DNA from: Plotosus lineatus
Lineage: Eukaryota; Chordata; Actinopteri; Siluriformes; Plotosidae
Direction of reading: 5' to 3'
Length of the DNA: 64,000 nucleotides
Assembly (NCBI GenBank): GCA_024760905.1
Contig: CM045731.1
Coordinates: forward strand, 51,059,501-51,123,500
Below are positions 1-11,648 of this stretch, piece after piece. Each line of letters begins with the position of its first letter. Positions within the stretch are counted from its first letter, which is position 1. The position numbers were made by a program, and so were the translations under genes. The notes under the pieces are model-generated. The model worked only from the letters and a program-made list of their open reading frames with translations, was not told where the DNA came from and searched no databases.

Positions 1-129
1 GGTCTGGTCTGAGGTAAAAAGTAGAGAAGGAAACCAAACCCAGAGGAAACCAGTGATATCCTTCAAGACCAGGCGGACAGTCTGAATATTAACACACATG
101 ACTCGTCATCCAAATCTTCTCAGCTTAGA

Positions 130-480
130 CTTACCTGAGGTAAGCGGCACTCATATGGCGTGACAGATCAAATCGCTATTTTCCCCCCTCCCGTGTCTCG
201 CGGTGAGCTCGTGCGTGCGCGAGTGTGTATTAAAAATGGATATACAAAACTCTTTGGCTGTTTCTTGAAAGAATGCCCGAGCAGAAGGACCGAACATCGT
301 CCTCCCGGTTTCCGTTTAAACGCAACAGGTGCAACTCGGCCGCTCATTTAACCGGCGTCCTCGCGGTCCTAACGCCCCTCCCGTGCACGAGGCAGCGTGG
401 TACGGGTTATTGAAAGGGGTGGGGGGCGGTGCTTAAAACTCTCTCACACGCTATTAATTTTTCTCTTTCGGGCTCGTGCT
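130..480. promoter_or_regulatory. CpG-rich edge segment, possible promoter or first exon of the next gene leftward
   Basis: This stretch is visibly richer in CpG than the AT-rich DNA around it. At 131-136 the minus strand reads CTCAG followed by GTAAGT, a strong splice donor; a donor also reads on the plus strand at the same place because the site is nearly palindromic. In mammals the gene beyond NOL9 on this side is PLEKHG5, transcribed leftward, so a leftward 5' untranslated exon here would fit. No coding sequence was recognised. The assignment is inference from position and base composition. Confidence 0.25.
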
Positions 481-1064
481 CTGAAGAAAAGAAAAAAAAA
501 AGTCCAATATGACAAACTTCTCCGAGAACTTAATTAAAGTTCTGGACTGGGTGAAATAGGATTACAAGCATTAACTCGGTAGATCTGAATAATGAATAGA
601 GAACCGATTAAGTACCATCTCAGGTATCCATCCCGTGCTCTCAACTTACCATCTGGTAAGAGTCGAGATTGTAAACTATTGATTGACATGTGAAGCTTTT
701 TGGCCTGCTAACCGCCCTAAATATTCATATAAGGTCTTTCCTCGTGCCTGCAGTGGGCCAACCATGAAGGTGCACAGAAATAAAAAGACTGTCATTTTCC
801 AGACTGTGGAGCATTTCTTCACTGGCACTTGTCAAAGGTGGAACTCTATAAGAGCCAGTTTGCAGACTATGCATCTCCCTGGGTTGTGGGAGGAAGTGGA
901 GTCAACTCAGGTTAGTGCTGAGAGAACATGAAACACATGAGTGCACAGAAACATCCTTGCTGAGCCCAGGACTTTGAACCCAGGAATGTTTTTGTTGTGA
1001 GGCATATTGCTGCCAGAATATAATCACATTGAATTTAATTCATATAAATTGGTACATGTGAGTG

Positions 1065-1215
1065 GGACAGCGATGTCGTGGTTAGCATGTCTGTCTCACA
1101 CCAAGAAGCATCCTGGGTTTGAGTCTTGAGCTTGGTGAGAGTGTTTCTGTGTGGAAGCTGCATGCTCTCCTATGCCTGTGTGGATTTCCTTTAGGTACTC
1201 CAGATTCCTCCTACA
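1065..1215 (+). repeat. tRNA-derived SINE fragment (family C, head part)
   Basis: The segment has the common fish SINE pattern: a tRNA-like head (GTGGTTAGCATGTCTGTCTC), a B-box-like GGGTTTGAGTC, then the segment ending in CTCCTACAGTCTAAAGACA. The same family recurs at 27505-27790, 45935-46240, 55435-55650 and 61480-61755. The 3' tail is missing here. Confidence 0.6.
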
Positions 1216-1799
1216 GTCTAAAGACAATAAGTTTGAAATTCTCAAAATTCTACATTGTGAGATAAGAACTAGTGTGATATTACAATAAGCCCAACAAGCT
1301 TGTGCTGTGTACTTTTTTTTTTGGCTTGGCAGAGGTTTGCACTCTCCAAAGTACCTCCCTAGTTTTAAATAAAAATTGGTATTTTGTTTGGAAAATGGCT
1401 CAAGATCCCACTTGCTCATTACAATTATCCTGAACCATGCAGGGTCCATGCTGACAGAGTTAACCGTTTGGAACATCATGAAGTTTTGAGAACGTTAATG
1501 CCTTCAAACCAGATGTCAGGGGCACCCACATTCCCTGGGTTTCACCCACTTTTTCGAGTTCCTGCCCACTTTCCTCAGGCCCGGTCCTTAAGCCAGAGTC
1601 ATTGAAACCAGGAAACCAAAACATTATTTTGAAACCACATCGTGACTCATCACTCACACCTCCACACAGCCACTTGCTCATAGGGTTGGGATATTATCAA
1701 GAGAAGACTACTTGAGTAATGTATAAAATACTTGTACTGTGTCTTCAGATGACCAGAAGATTTATTCTTGGTGTACATGAGGTGTCAGGTGCATATCTG

Positions 1800-2060
1800 G
1801 ACTCTGGCAGTTGTATACGCTGAACTGGAAATCGCAGACCCTATAGAGGCCTGACATGCAAGTAATTCAAATCCAGGTTGAAGCACGCAGCCATCCACGA
1901 CTTGGAGCCTGTGGGAGCTGATTTGCCCAGTGGATGGAAGGATGATATAGGTTTGTCTCCCTGTCACAGAGAGCCAAGCCAATCATGGGCAGCTCTGGGC
2001 TCATCCATCCCTTTGAGGCTGTACGCTGCCTTGAATATGCATGGGCTCCAAAAGATATGG
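1800..2060 (+). repeat. Degraded SINE (family B)
   Basis: It keeps diagnostic phrases of the family seen best at 54208-54590, including a CCAATCATGGGCA core and the CAGCCATCCA segment, but is heavily diverged. No target duplication was found. Confidence 0.4.
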
Positions 2061-3300
2061 GCAGAAAGCGTTGTGTGTCTTGTAAGAAACTCGTGTTTTC
2101 TTTTGCCCATACCTGGTTCGGAGAGATTAACATTATTTTTACTCCGCTGTAGTCTCCTCAATCATCAGGAAGGATTCTTATATTAACATCACCATTTTTT
2201 TTCTCTTCACAGGCAAGGATGCGAGAACCCCACCCTCATTTGTTCTTCATTTTCAGTAATAGGTACCTCTATTTTCTGTACATGTTAACAAATAATCTAA
2301 ACAATCCATCTGCAAGCTGGAAGACTTCAAAGTACCAGGAAGTGGCCTTGTGTCTATTCTTATTATTGTCAAGGATTCATTAAACTCTTCGAACTCCTGA
2401 GATAAAAAAAATTAAAGTATTAATTTTTAAAATTAATTTACTAAAAATAATTCATGCAAATAATCAATCAGTTTACCTTTGCTTATTCAAAGTTGGGTTG
2501 TAGAGGCAACAGGCATAGACAGGAAACCAGGCATCATTCTCCCAACTGACACTCTGTAGCTCCTCCTGGGGGGTACTGAAACATTGCCAGAACTCCTTGG
2601 AGTATATTATTGTCTGGCTTGGGTCCCTGTTTGAGTTGAATGTACGCGATACACCTCGAAAGAAAAGCAACCAGGAGGCATCCTAATCAGATGCCTGAAC
2701 TAATTACACGGACTCCTTTTGATGCAGGTCTACTTCAAGCTCCTCACCCCATCCCTAAGACTGAGCAATTCATGCTAACAAATTATGCAACATTCTGTAA
2801 ATAATCATGAAAAGACTTCTCAAAAGGTAATTATTAAATTGTAGCTTTTCAACAGTTTTCCCCTCTCTAAATTTATTCACTAGTTTTACAAGACAGACAG
2901 CGTTCATACATCTAGTACTGGTATGAGACGTAGAATTGAGGTCATGGCTTAACACCTAAGAGATTGCAGTTCTTGTTTTTTTTTTTTCCCATTTAAGAAT
3001 AGCATGAGAAACAAAGATATTCAAGATCAAATTTCATTAGTCTATTTTCCTTCTTGGCGTTTAAGCATGTTTATCATTTCGATGTCAAAGTCAGTGAAAT
3101 AGTCAGACTTTCTTGAGAAAAAAGTGAAATCAATTTTAATATTTTACAATCTGTAATGTCTGGGAACATCATGTGCCTGAAACATCATGGCTAATGCGGA
3201 GTACACAAGCAACTCTGTAAAAAACAACAACAAAAAAAAACCCCCACAGAAAATAAAATTAATTAAAAAATTTAAACACAAACATGGTCACCAGCCATAG
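2061..3300. other. AT-rich intergenic DNA, nothing recognised
   Basis: Short frames of up to about 65 codons occur here with no recognisable domain, splice context or repeat signature. Several poly-A or poly-T runs are present (for example near 2978 and 3230). Confidence 0.5.
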
Positions 3301-3620
3301 CCATACGGCTAGGTACTGAATCAGGACTTTGCAAACTACCGTTCCCATCATACACTGTTTTTCAGTGAAATTAAATGTGTCTCTCACAGAGTAGCGAATG
3401 TGAGATTCAACAACTTTTTTTTTAAATGTTGATGAAAATCAGAGTTCGCTCCTGCCATTAGTGTCATTTTGCAAATTTTTGCAAACACCACCAACAGTCT
3501 TTGCAATGATTAACAACTCTTTCACCATTGTTTGGGAACATTTGGGACCTTTTGCAATCTCCTACTAAAAGACCAGATGAATATGAGGCAAATCTTGGAA
3601 TTGAACCATTCCTACTCCTA
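3300..3620 (+). repeat. Dispersed repeat, partner of 6790-7440
   Basis: Phrases such as GTCATTTTGCAAATTTTTGC, 'gggaacatttg' and 'gaggcaaatcttggaat' have counterparts in the same order at 7240-7440. The pair looks like two diverged copies of one unnamed element. No ends were defined. Confidence 0.35.
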
Positions 3621-3826
3621 TAAAAATACCCAACAACCCCTTCTGGGATGCTGGTGATCCTGATCCTTCTGCTTTCTGAATCCTGTGGTTTGTCCTGGTG
3701 TGCTGATCCTGGCTGGAGTTCTCACCTTGAAAGCCCTTCCTTCTTGCTGATGAAGATCTATTATGTACCCAGATGTGCATTAACAGACTGTGAACATGAC
3801 TTTTCACTGCTGGTGATATTAACTCT

Positions 3827-4078
3827 TTTTCTTTTCCTTTCTCTTTCTGCTTTTCCCTTCAGGGGTCACCACAGTGAATCATCTGCCTCCATCTCACCCT
3901 ATCCCCTGCATCTTCTACTCTTACTCCAACTACCTTCATGTCCTCCTTCGCCACATCCATAAATCTTCTCTTTGGTCTTCCTCTAGGTCTTCTGCCTGGT
4001 AGTTCCAACCTCAGCATCCTACTACCAATATATTCACTATCCCTCCTCTGTACATGTCCAAACCATCTCACTCTAGCA
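3827..4078 (-). mobile_element. RTE-like LINE, 5'-truncated 3' end (copy a)
   Basis: The minus strand encodes the last 70 or so residues of the reverse-transcriptase polyprotein. It has the FGHVQRRD and GRPKRRFMD motifs and the terminal CGDP that also end the copies at 22.2-24.0, 29.5-45.3 and 56.1-56.8 kb. A perfect 14-bp target duplication, GTGATATTAACTCT, lies at 3813-3826 and 4079-4092, so this is a real truncated retrotransposition event. A frame reads through most of it but it cannot code for an active enzyme. Confidence 0.85.
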
Positions 4079-4189
4079 GTGATATTAACTCTCTTCCCAC
4101 AATTATTTAGGACTTACAGTTGTATAACCAACCAGGCTACATTTTGGACTGTAATTAAGTTTATCATATATAGTTTGTATTTTTATGGT

Positions 4190-4437
4190 TTCACCCAAAT
4201 GATGATGGGTTTCCATTTTGGGCCTGGCTCCTCTCAAAGGTTTCTTCCTTGCCTCAACTGAGGGAGTTTTTCCTTGCTACCGTTGCTGCGGGCAACGCTC
4301 ATTAGGAATGTGTAGGGGTTGTAGGAAATGTTTCAATTCTTTAATACTTTATAAACTTCTATTTTTACTGTGTAAAGCTACTTTGCGACAATGTCAATTT
4401 GTAAAAACTGACATGAATAAAATTGAATTGAAGTAAA
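4190..4437 (+). repeat. Common fish dispersed repeat tail
   Basis: It contains the familiar order of phrases: GATGATGGG, CTCTCAAAGGTTTCTTCC, CTGAGGGAGTTTTTCCTTGC, CTCATTAGG, GTAAAGCTACTTTGCGACAA and a terminal ATAAAATTGAATTGAA. This sequence is found very widely in teleost genomes. It is assigned from memory of that pattern. Confidence 0.7.
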
Positions 4438-4904
4438 TTGAAAATGGTGAGCAAACCTCCTCTAGACAAAGAAGATGGACTTCCAGAACACGGAAATGTA
4501 TTTCTCGCAGGAAGAAGCCCAACGTGCTTCTGCATCTTGAGGAAGAATTGCTTTGTTTCGCTGCTTCCGTAGCCATAGTCTAGCATAAGAAAAAGAATGA
4601 CTGATGGACCCAACCTTACAAAAAGGTTGAACAAACCGCCAACTGAAAAGAACTTTAGCGACCTGCGTTGCAAGATAAAAACTGACAGTTTGAACGTGAG
4701 CAGAAAGTTTTTCTTATTCCTGTTTAAAATTTCTTTGTGACCCTAAAAACAGCTAGTGAATTGTTTAATGACTGTTTAGGAGCCCCGACTAAACCAAAAA
4801 TTTTTTACATTTGGCAGCATTTGCCACTCTGTGAGATACTAGCTTTACTGATTCAAGAAAAGAAATGCCTGATATTCTATACATTCGTTGGCAGCTGTAG
4901 CCTC
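4438..4904. other. Unassigned sequence downstream of NOL9
   Basis: A frame of about 100 codons on the minus strand (4365-4673) has no recognisable domain and overlaps the repeat tail beside it. Nothing here could be supported as a gene. Confidence 0.4.
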
Positions 4905-4910
4905 TTTATT
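4905..4910 (-). terminator. NOL9 polyadenylation signal
   Basis: The minus strand reads AATAAA about 70 bases after the NOL9 stop codon (4980-4982). It is the first canonical signal downstream and would give a very short 3' untranslated region. Confidence 0.55.
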
Positions 4911-4979
4911 TGGTATATAAAACAATTGGAAATACAAAACGTCATTCGCTGAAGGTGAAGTCATTAAATGATAGCTTAG

Positions 4980-7900
4980 TTATTTCTTTTTATCTTTAAC
5001 AAAACAAGATCTTGCGAGCCCTTTAAAAACATGGACTTTTCCAGCGCCAGTGATCTCAAAGCTGTAATCTGTGGTTACGTAAGGAAGCTCGGTTTCAATC
5101 CCATGCTGAAAAGGAGAGAGAAAGAGGTGTGTGAAATTTTACAGTCAGATATTTACCAAGGAAATCAAAGCTTCATTGAGGATTCATTGACAAAGGTAAG
5201 GATGTGAATGGTTTCCATGACTAAACGGTGTCATAAAAAGATGATGAATAGAATGCTAGCAGTTCTTCTTAAAAAGCAAATTAATTCAATAAATTCCTTT
5301 AATAAAAAGTAATTGGAAGTCATTGATTAACAAGAAGAATTAGTCACCTGGTTATTAATTTACAGAAATGTCTCTCTATAGAACAAGCATTTGGGTTCCT
5401 GAGTGGTGCACCAACAAGGTGTGTGAGATCAGAAGTTTGAATCTGGGTTAATGCCACAGCCGTCCTTGGCAGGGAGTCCATGGGAGCTAATAGACACAAT
5501 TCGCATCTCGGCTCACACATAGCATCATGGGATCGCGACTACCAAACATGGCGGAAGTAAACCTTGATGTGGATGAGAACTGCACTATCGCTGCGTTTAA
5601 TTTATGGAAAGTTCCCGACCTTCGGGCGTATTGTATATGTAGGGCTCTTCCCGGTTGTTCCCGCAAGCGTAAAGTTGAACTTGTTGCGCTTGCATTTGCG
5701 ACGACGTTACAAAAACTGCCGATAGTTTTGTCAAAGGCTGAGGAATCTAAACAAGTCCAACGTGACTATGCCAGCTTGTTGACATTTGAAGTGGATGAGG
5801 AAATCATGACAATTTCCGACCCCTTGGGACTTGAAGACGGCTGGGAGACAGAAAATGACGCCTTATCAAAGTGGCCGCCGTGTATGTACGCTGACATAGC
5901 GGATTTTTTGATAATGAAGGACCAGGCACCCCTACTAGCACGACTTCATATTGACTACAAAGAAGGTAAATATAAGTTTTACAGCTGTCACCGAGTGATC
6001 TGACAGCTCTTGTTGGTCTATTTTATACATTAACATAACAGTCATTTTCAAGATCTAAGTCTATGACGTGTAATGATTACTAAAATACATAAATCTGTTT
6101 AAATAGGATCCTTCAGCTCAGTGGGGAAGGTAAATAGCGTGAACGGCGGCAGACATGTACACGCGTTAGTCCAAAATTTGTAGGCATGTATACTGCAAAC
6201 TAGCTTTTTCCAACGCTCGAGATGATACATGCCGTCCCCACAGTTCACTGCGGCACAATGCGCACCTGGCATGTCGATAATTTAAGGCTTAAGGTAGACT
6301 TTAAGCGGCAGTTGTTCGGATGTGTTTCCATACAACAGCAAGTGGCCGCAATAAAGTTTGGTAGCAGTGACCCTTGGATCAGCTGTTGGGTTACGTTCCC
6401 TGCACATGCGCAGTTGTAATGTGAATTGTTCTATTGGCCGAGCTCTCACAGGGAGGGAGGGATGGCATATGCTCACTTCCCTGTCACGCACAACAATTAC
6501 CAGCCAATCATGGGCATCTGTGAGCTCATTTGTACGTAGGGGTGGATAGTGCTTTCCCTCCGAGTGTTAGACCACCCCCAAATACACATGCGTAGCAGAG
6601 TGTAAAGAGGCAGGTGGCAAGCATTGCATATCATGGAGGAAGCGTGTGCATGTTTTCACCCTCCCTGTTTGGTACTGATCGTGTCATGGGATAGGCAATA
6701 CCTCATGGGTGGAAATTGGATATGACTAAATTGGTGAGAAAAATAATGGTGGGGAGGACCCCTGCTGGATGAACTTTTAACACCATCGGAAGGTTCAGTA
6801 AAGTAATATATCACGGAGTGGCAAATGCTAACGTATGCTGCGACCTATTGATTCACCAACATTTCTGATGGATGTTGGTTAAAAATCAGGATTCACCTTG
6901 GTCATTAGGGGCAGTGGTGGCCTGGTGATAAGGTGCTGGATCACTGATCCTGAGGTTGGGGGTTCAAGCCCCACTCCCAACGGGTTGCCACAATAACTGG
7001 GTTATCAAAGGCCGGCCATGTCTCTCACTGTCTATGGTGTGAGGCATGTATAAGAACCATTCCTGACTTTCGACAAGAGTAGCTGCATAGCCATCGGTGT
7101 GTTTCCGCCCTGTGATGGCCTGGCGAGCTGTCCAGGGTGTACTCCACCCTCGCCCGGAGTCGGCTGGGATGGGCGCCAGCCTCCCTGCGACCCTAATTAG
7201 GCTTAAGCCGTTACAGAAAATGAAATGAAACCTTGGTCATTTGTGACATGGAGTGACAATTAGCAACCAATATTTGCAAAAGACAATTGATGAACATTAG
7301 CAACTGTTAGAAAATGTTAGTGACAGTGGTTTTGATGATTAACAGTGTTTCCCCTTTTTTTGCAACTTGTTCGGGAACATTTGATACTTTTTGTCAAACA
7401 CTGATAAAATGCGTCAGGCAAACCTTGGAACTAAATCACCCTTATGCCCTTTTCGACATAACTTGGCGCGCGGAAGTTCACATAAATGCTTCCGCAGAAC
7501 ACCGCAGAGCAATGTGTGATTGTCGTCAGGTGTATCACAAGTAACCACAGACAGACGCCAGCATGACAGCCTGCAGCAAATTCTAACATATTTAATTTTT
7601 ACACATTTCTGTGGACTAAAAACATGCTATTTCGGCGTTACACCACTGGCAGCATCATATGATCACCATGAAGAACATGAGGACATGGACAAACACCTTT
7701 ACGGTGATACCATAGGATGCCCACTATGATCATACGTCCTCAACCCCACACACATGACATAAAAGGTGCCTGCACTACAGGTTGTTCCTCCTTGAGGTAC
7801 CGGAGATAGCCGCATGGAAGTTGAATCGCTAAGAATTATTACGCCTATAAAAAAAGGTGAAAAACCCAGCATTGTGTTTGCTTCTTGGCAACAAAATAGA

Positions 7901-8673
7901 GTTTTTGCAACAAGTTCTACAACCGTCTGCCGAAAAATAAATTTTCAAAAAAATTCTTTTCTGAAACCTTTTTTGAACGAAAACCAAAATTAGCTATGCT
8001 TGTCAGCATTCGCTGCCCCGTAAGATGCTAGTTTTTAATGCTACGTTAACACATTCGCATTCCATCTGCCCATTAATGCTGACTGTTTCAGCCCTGACTT
8101 TTGGTTCTTTCAGTCTTTCCTCAGACTATATTTCACTGTCCTGTGATGCTGCATGACCAACAGTTTAAAACACTTGCTGTTGGTCGGCCATTTGTGTCTC
8201 AGGGGAAGCGTTTAAACATCACCTCATCGTTGAATGATCGCCAATAACTAGCCTGACAAAATCACACTAGTCAGCAGGGCATGTTAAACTAAGTCCTTCT
8301 CGTTGTTGCTTTATGTTTGTTTTTTGTTTAAGAAATCAAAAATCCATAATTTTCACAGAAATATTTAACCTTGACCATCAGCTTTTGCCTTTTTTTCTAG
8401 AATCTGAAGGACATGGCAGACTTTTACCTGGACAGTGAGAAGCATTTTCGGCAGCGTGATCTCCCCTAGCAGCAGGCAGTTTACATGCCTCAAGGTTGCA
8501 GGAGGCACTGGGGTGACTAGAAAGTAGAGCCCTCGAGCCATGTCCACACCTCTGAGGACACCTTTAAACAAAGTGGTGGCAAAGTAATAACAAAAACAAA
8601 GATGATATCGGTCATTGACAGTCAGTTTGATTTTTTTTCATGAACTACCTTTACACAAGGACTGCACGGGAAG

Positions 8674-8715
<42 letters not shown>

Positions 8716-11595
8716 ACAACTAACCACATTTGACGAAATGGAAAAATTTATGTTCCTTTGGCGGATACACTGTACACTGATAGAATAAACCCATAACCTT
8801 TTAATACAACTTAAAAACTGGATCAACACAATAAATAAATTAAAAACAAATACATTAGCATGCACGTCTTTTCAAACATTAATCATTATCATTAACACTA
8901 AAGTAAATACAAGTAGACAAGTATGCTCGATGTGATTGGTTAATGGTCCAGGCATGAGATTGGCCATGGTTGAACACGCATTTAAAAATAAACTTTGGAA
9001 CATTTATAATGTTATTGAATTATTAAGTTTTTTAGAATAAATAACATCAAAATATCTTAAGAATTGTAAGTATCCACTGATATAATAATATTTTACACGT
9101 GTATTCTTTATTCTTGTACTCTTCCACAATTTCAGTGTTCAAACGAAGTTAATACTTAATTATTTCTACAATAATTAAAGTAATAATAAAAAGAACCTAG
9201 AAATATCTAACATATATCATAATTATCTCTCCAAAAGATTAGCAATTTCATAACTTTTGAAGGGTTTGAAAGGTTAAAGTGCTTGAAAAAGGAATGGCAT
9301 TGCTGTATTACATAGAAAAAGCACATATGCCTATTATGTTACTTGTTCATACAGTGTTTTTAAAGGCATACAATAGATTATATGTATTATTACAATAATT
9401 TAATCATCTTACCCTCTAAATTTTCAAGATAAAGGGACCACTCTTAAAATGTGTCTTTGAGAAAAACAGTTTACTGTATTCGACATAACAAGCGCCGTGC
9501 TCCAATATATTTCAGTAAATGTGACAGTTCGAAAGTAGGCGCTTGTCGCAAGTGACACATGGAGCTTGTGAGAGGAGGCGTGGCTTATCTGGACTTCCGA
9601 TCTTTCAAGTAAGCAAGTGATGGTTGAGTAATAAAAACCAAGTATTCAATGCGCACTTGCTCACTTGAAAGATTGGAAGTCCGGACAAGCCGCGCATTGT
9701 CTCACAAGCTCCGTGTATGACTTGCGACAAGCACCTACTTTCGGTGGAGCGCCTCACAAATCACAAAGACGACGAGACTTCACTGTGAGAACTTCCTGTT
9801 TAACACTAACCCTCTAATGAAATGTACACGCTTGTCAAAACATTGTATCACACAACTTAATCACGTTAAAAACACGATAATGTAAACCCCCCAAAAAAAA
9901 TAATAAAAAATTAATAAATAAATAAATAAATAATTAATGGATTTGGAATAACAAAAAATAGCCTCTGGAGGTCAGAAAAAGCAGATTAAGCGGATAAATC
10001 TCATGCCTAATAATCCTGGAATTGTGGCGTTGTATTTACCTAATATTATGTTGTGCATTATAACTAATATATAATATGTACTGTTTAAAGTTTTATTCTT
10101 TGAAATATTGTCTAATTCTGTATAAACTTGTACCATTATCTAAATTTGGAAAAAGTTCAATTTTTTCATAGGTGGACACATGTCGACTCATTTGGACATA
10201 ATTAAGTGACAAATGGAGATATTTCAATTTTGTTTTCCTTTTTCAGGTCCTCTTACATTGAGCAACAATCCTGAAATCACAAAATCATTATCAAAAATTA
10301 TGAATAATACTAGAGTCACTTGGTTAGCTAAGTTTGAGTGATCCATAGCATGGTGGACATCTTGGATTTGTGATCATGTGACCAGAAGTTGCCCTTTTTG
10401 CCCGAAAAAAAAAAAAAAAAGTTTTTGAAAAGGACAATACAAGAGCTATTCATAACATATATAGTTTACTCTTGTAAAGCCAATATTTAGGTATCTAAAA
10501 CCAATATATAAAATACATGTTGGTTTTGCAGAAAAATGGCTGGCATTTTAGGGTTCAGTGTGGACACAGCTAGGGTTAAAGGTTATGACCTGGTCAGTTT
10601 CACTTTTGACCTGCCACTGAAGACAGGTCATTTTAATTATTTATTAATTTTTTTTTTACAATTACAACATTTGGCAGACACTAGAGCAATTAGTAATTAT
10701 GTCTTTTTTATACCATTTTAAGCAATTGAGGGTTAAGAGCCTTGCTCCAGGGCCCAACAATGGTGACAGCGGGGATTGAACCACTGACCTTTGGATCAGT
10801 AACCCATCGCATTATCCACTATGCCACCACTGCCCACTACAGTTTTCATGTTATACATGTCATTTTAGCCATCTTTGATACATCATCTGCAAAAATAATT
10901 AAAGGAGAAGGGCTGTGTATTCACCTAAACCCACACACTGACAGATGGGGGTCTGAGACAGCAGCACAGGTCCACCTCTACCGGCTACTTTTTCACTCAC
11001 ACAGCAGAGAGCCACTAAACTGGCATTAGCAGCATACAGGATGTGGTTGGGTGCCACGTCACAGTGGGTGACTCCAAGAGCTATTGTGGTATGGGGTACC
11101 TACGACAGAAACAAAGAATGGGAGGGAGGGAGAGAGAGAGAGAGAGAGAGAGGACAATCTTAACTGTCACAACCATACTTCCATATTGTTCACACCCGGG
11201 CACATGAACAGCTGTGTTTCAGTAAAGTCTATATATTAAAGCAAAGTCAATGTAGAAATAAAACTAGGACAACCACATGGTGGTTATATACAGTATCTCC
11301 ATGAGACATACAAAGTGAACAGTCAATGGTCAAGGAGCAGTGCTGGGGTGGTGTGAGCGGTAGTAGCACGGTACAATTAGGAGCATGTTTTACATTACAT
11401 TAAACCCTCGATTGCAGAATTAGTTGGTGAGAGGAAAAATGTCAAATTGTTAAATAAAATAAATGTGCCCTTGAGATACACTGTTCATTAGAATAATGCT
11501 CATGAGACTGTGGTGACCTTTTGATAATTGTCCTACAACCTCATTTGCTTGCTTTCCCTCGAAGGAGGAGGGTGGCCTTGCATTGCCTGTCATGG

Positions 11596-11648
<53 letters not shown>

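Noticed and set aside
5966..6003. Extension of the SAP-like frame to the stop at 6003
   Set aside because: The GTAAAT donor at 5966 and the family pattern after DYKEG indicate that the last codons are intronic.
8638..8865. Cys/Val-repeat protein frame
   Set aside because: Translation of the (CA)n microsatellite. Similar frames at 53656-53895 and 51312-51581 were rejected for the same reason.
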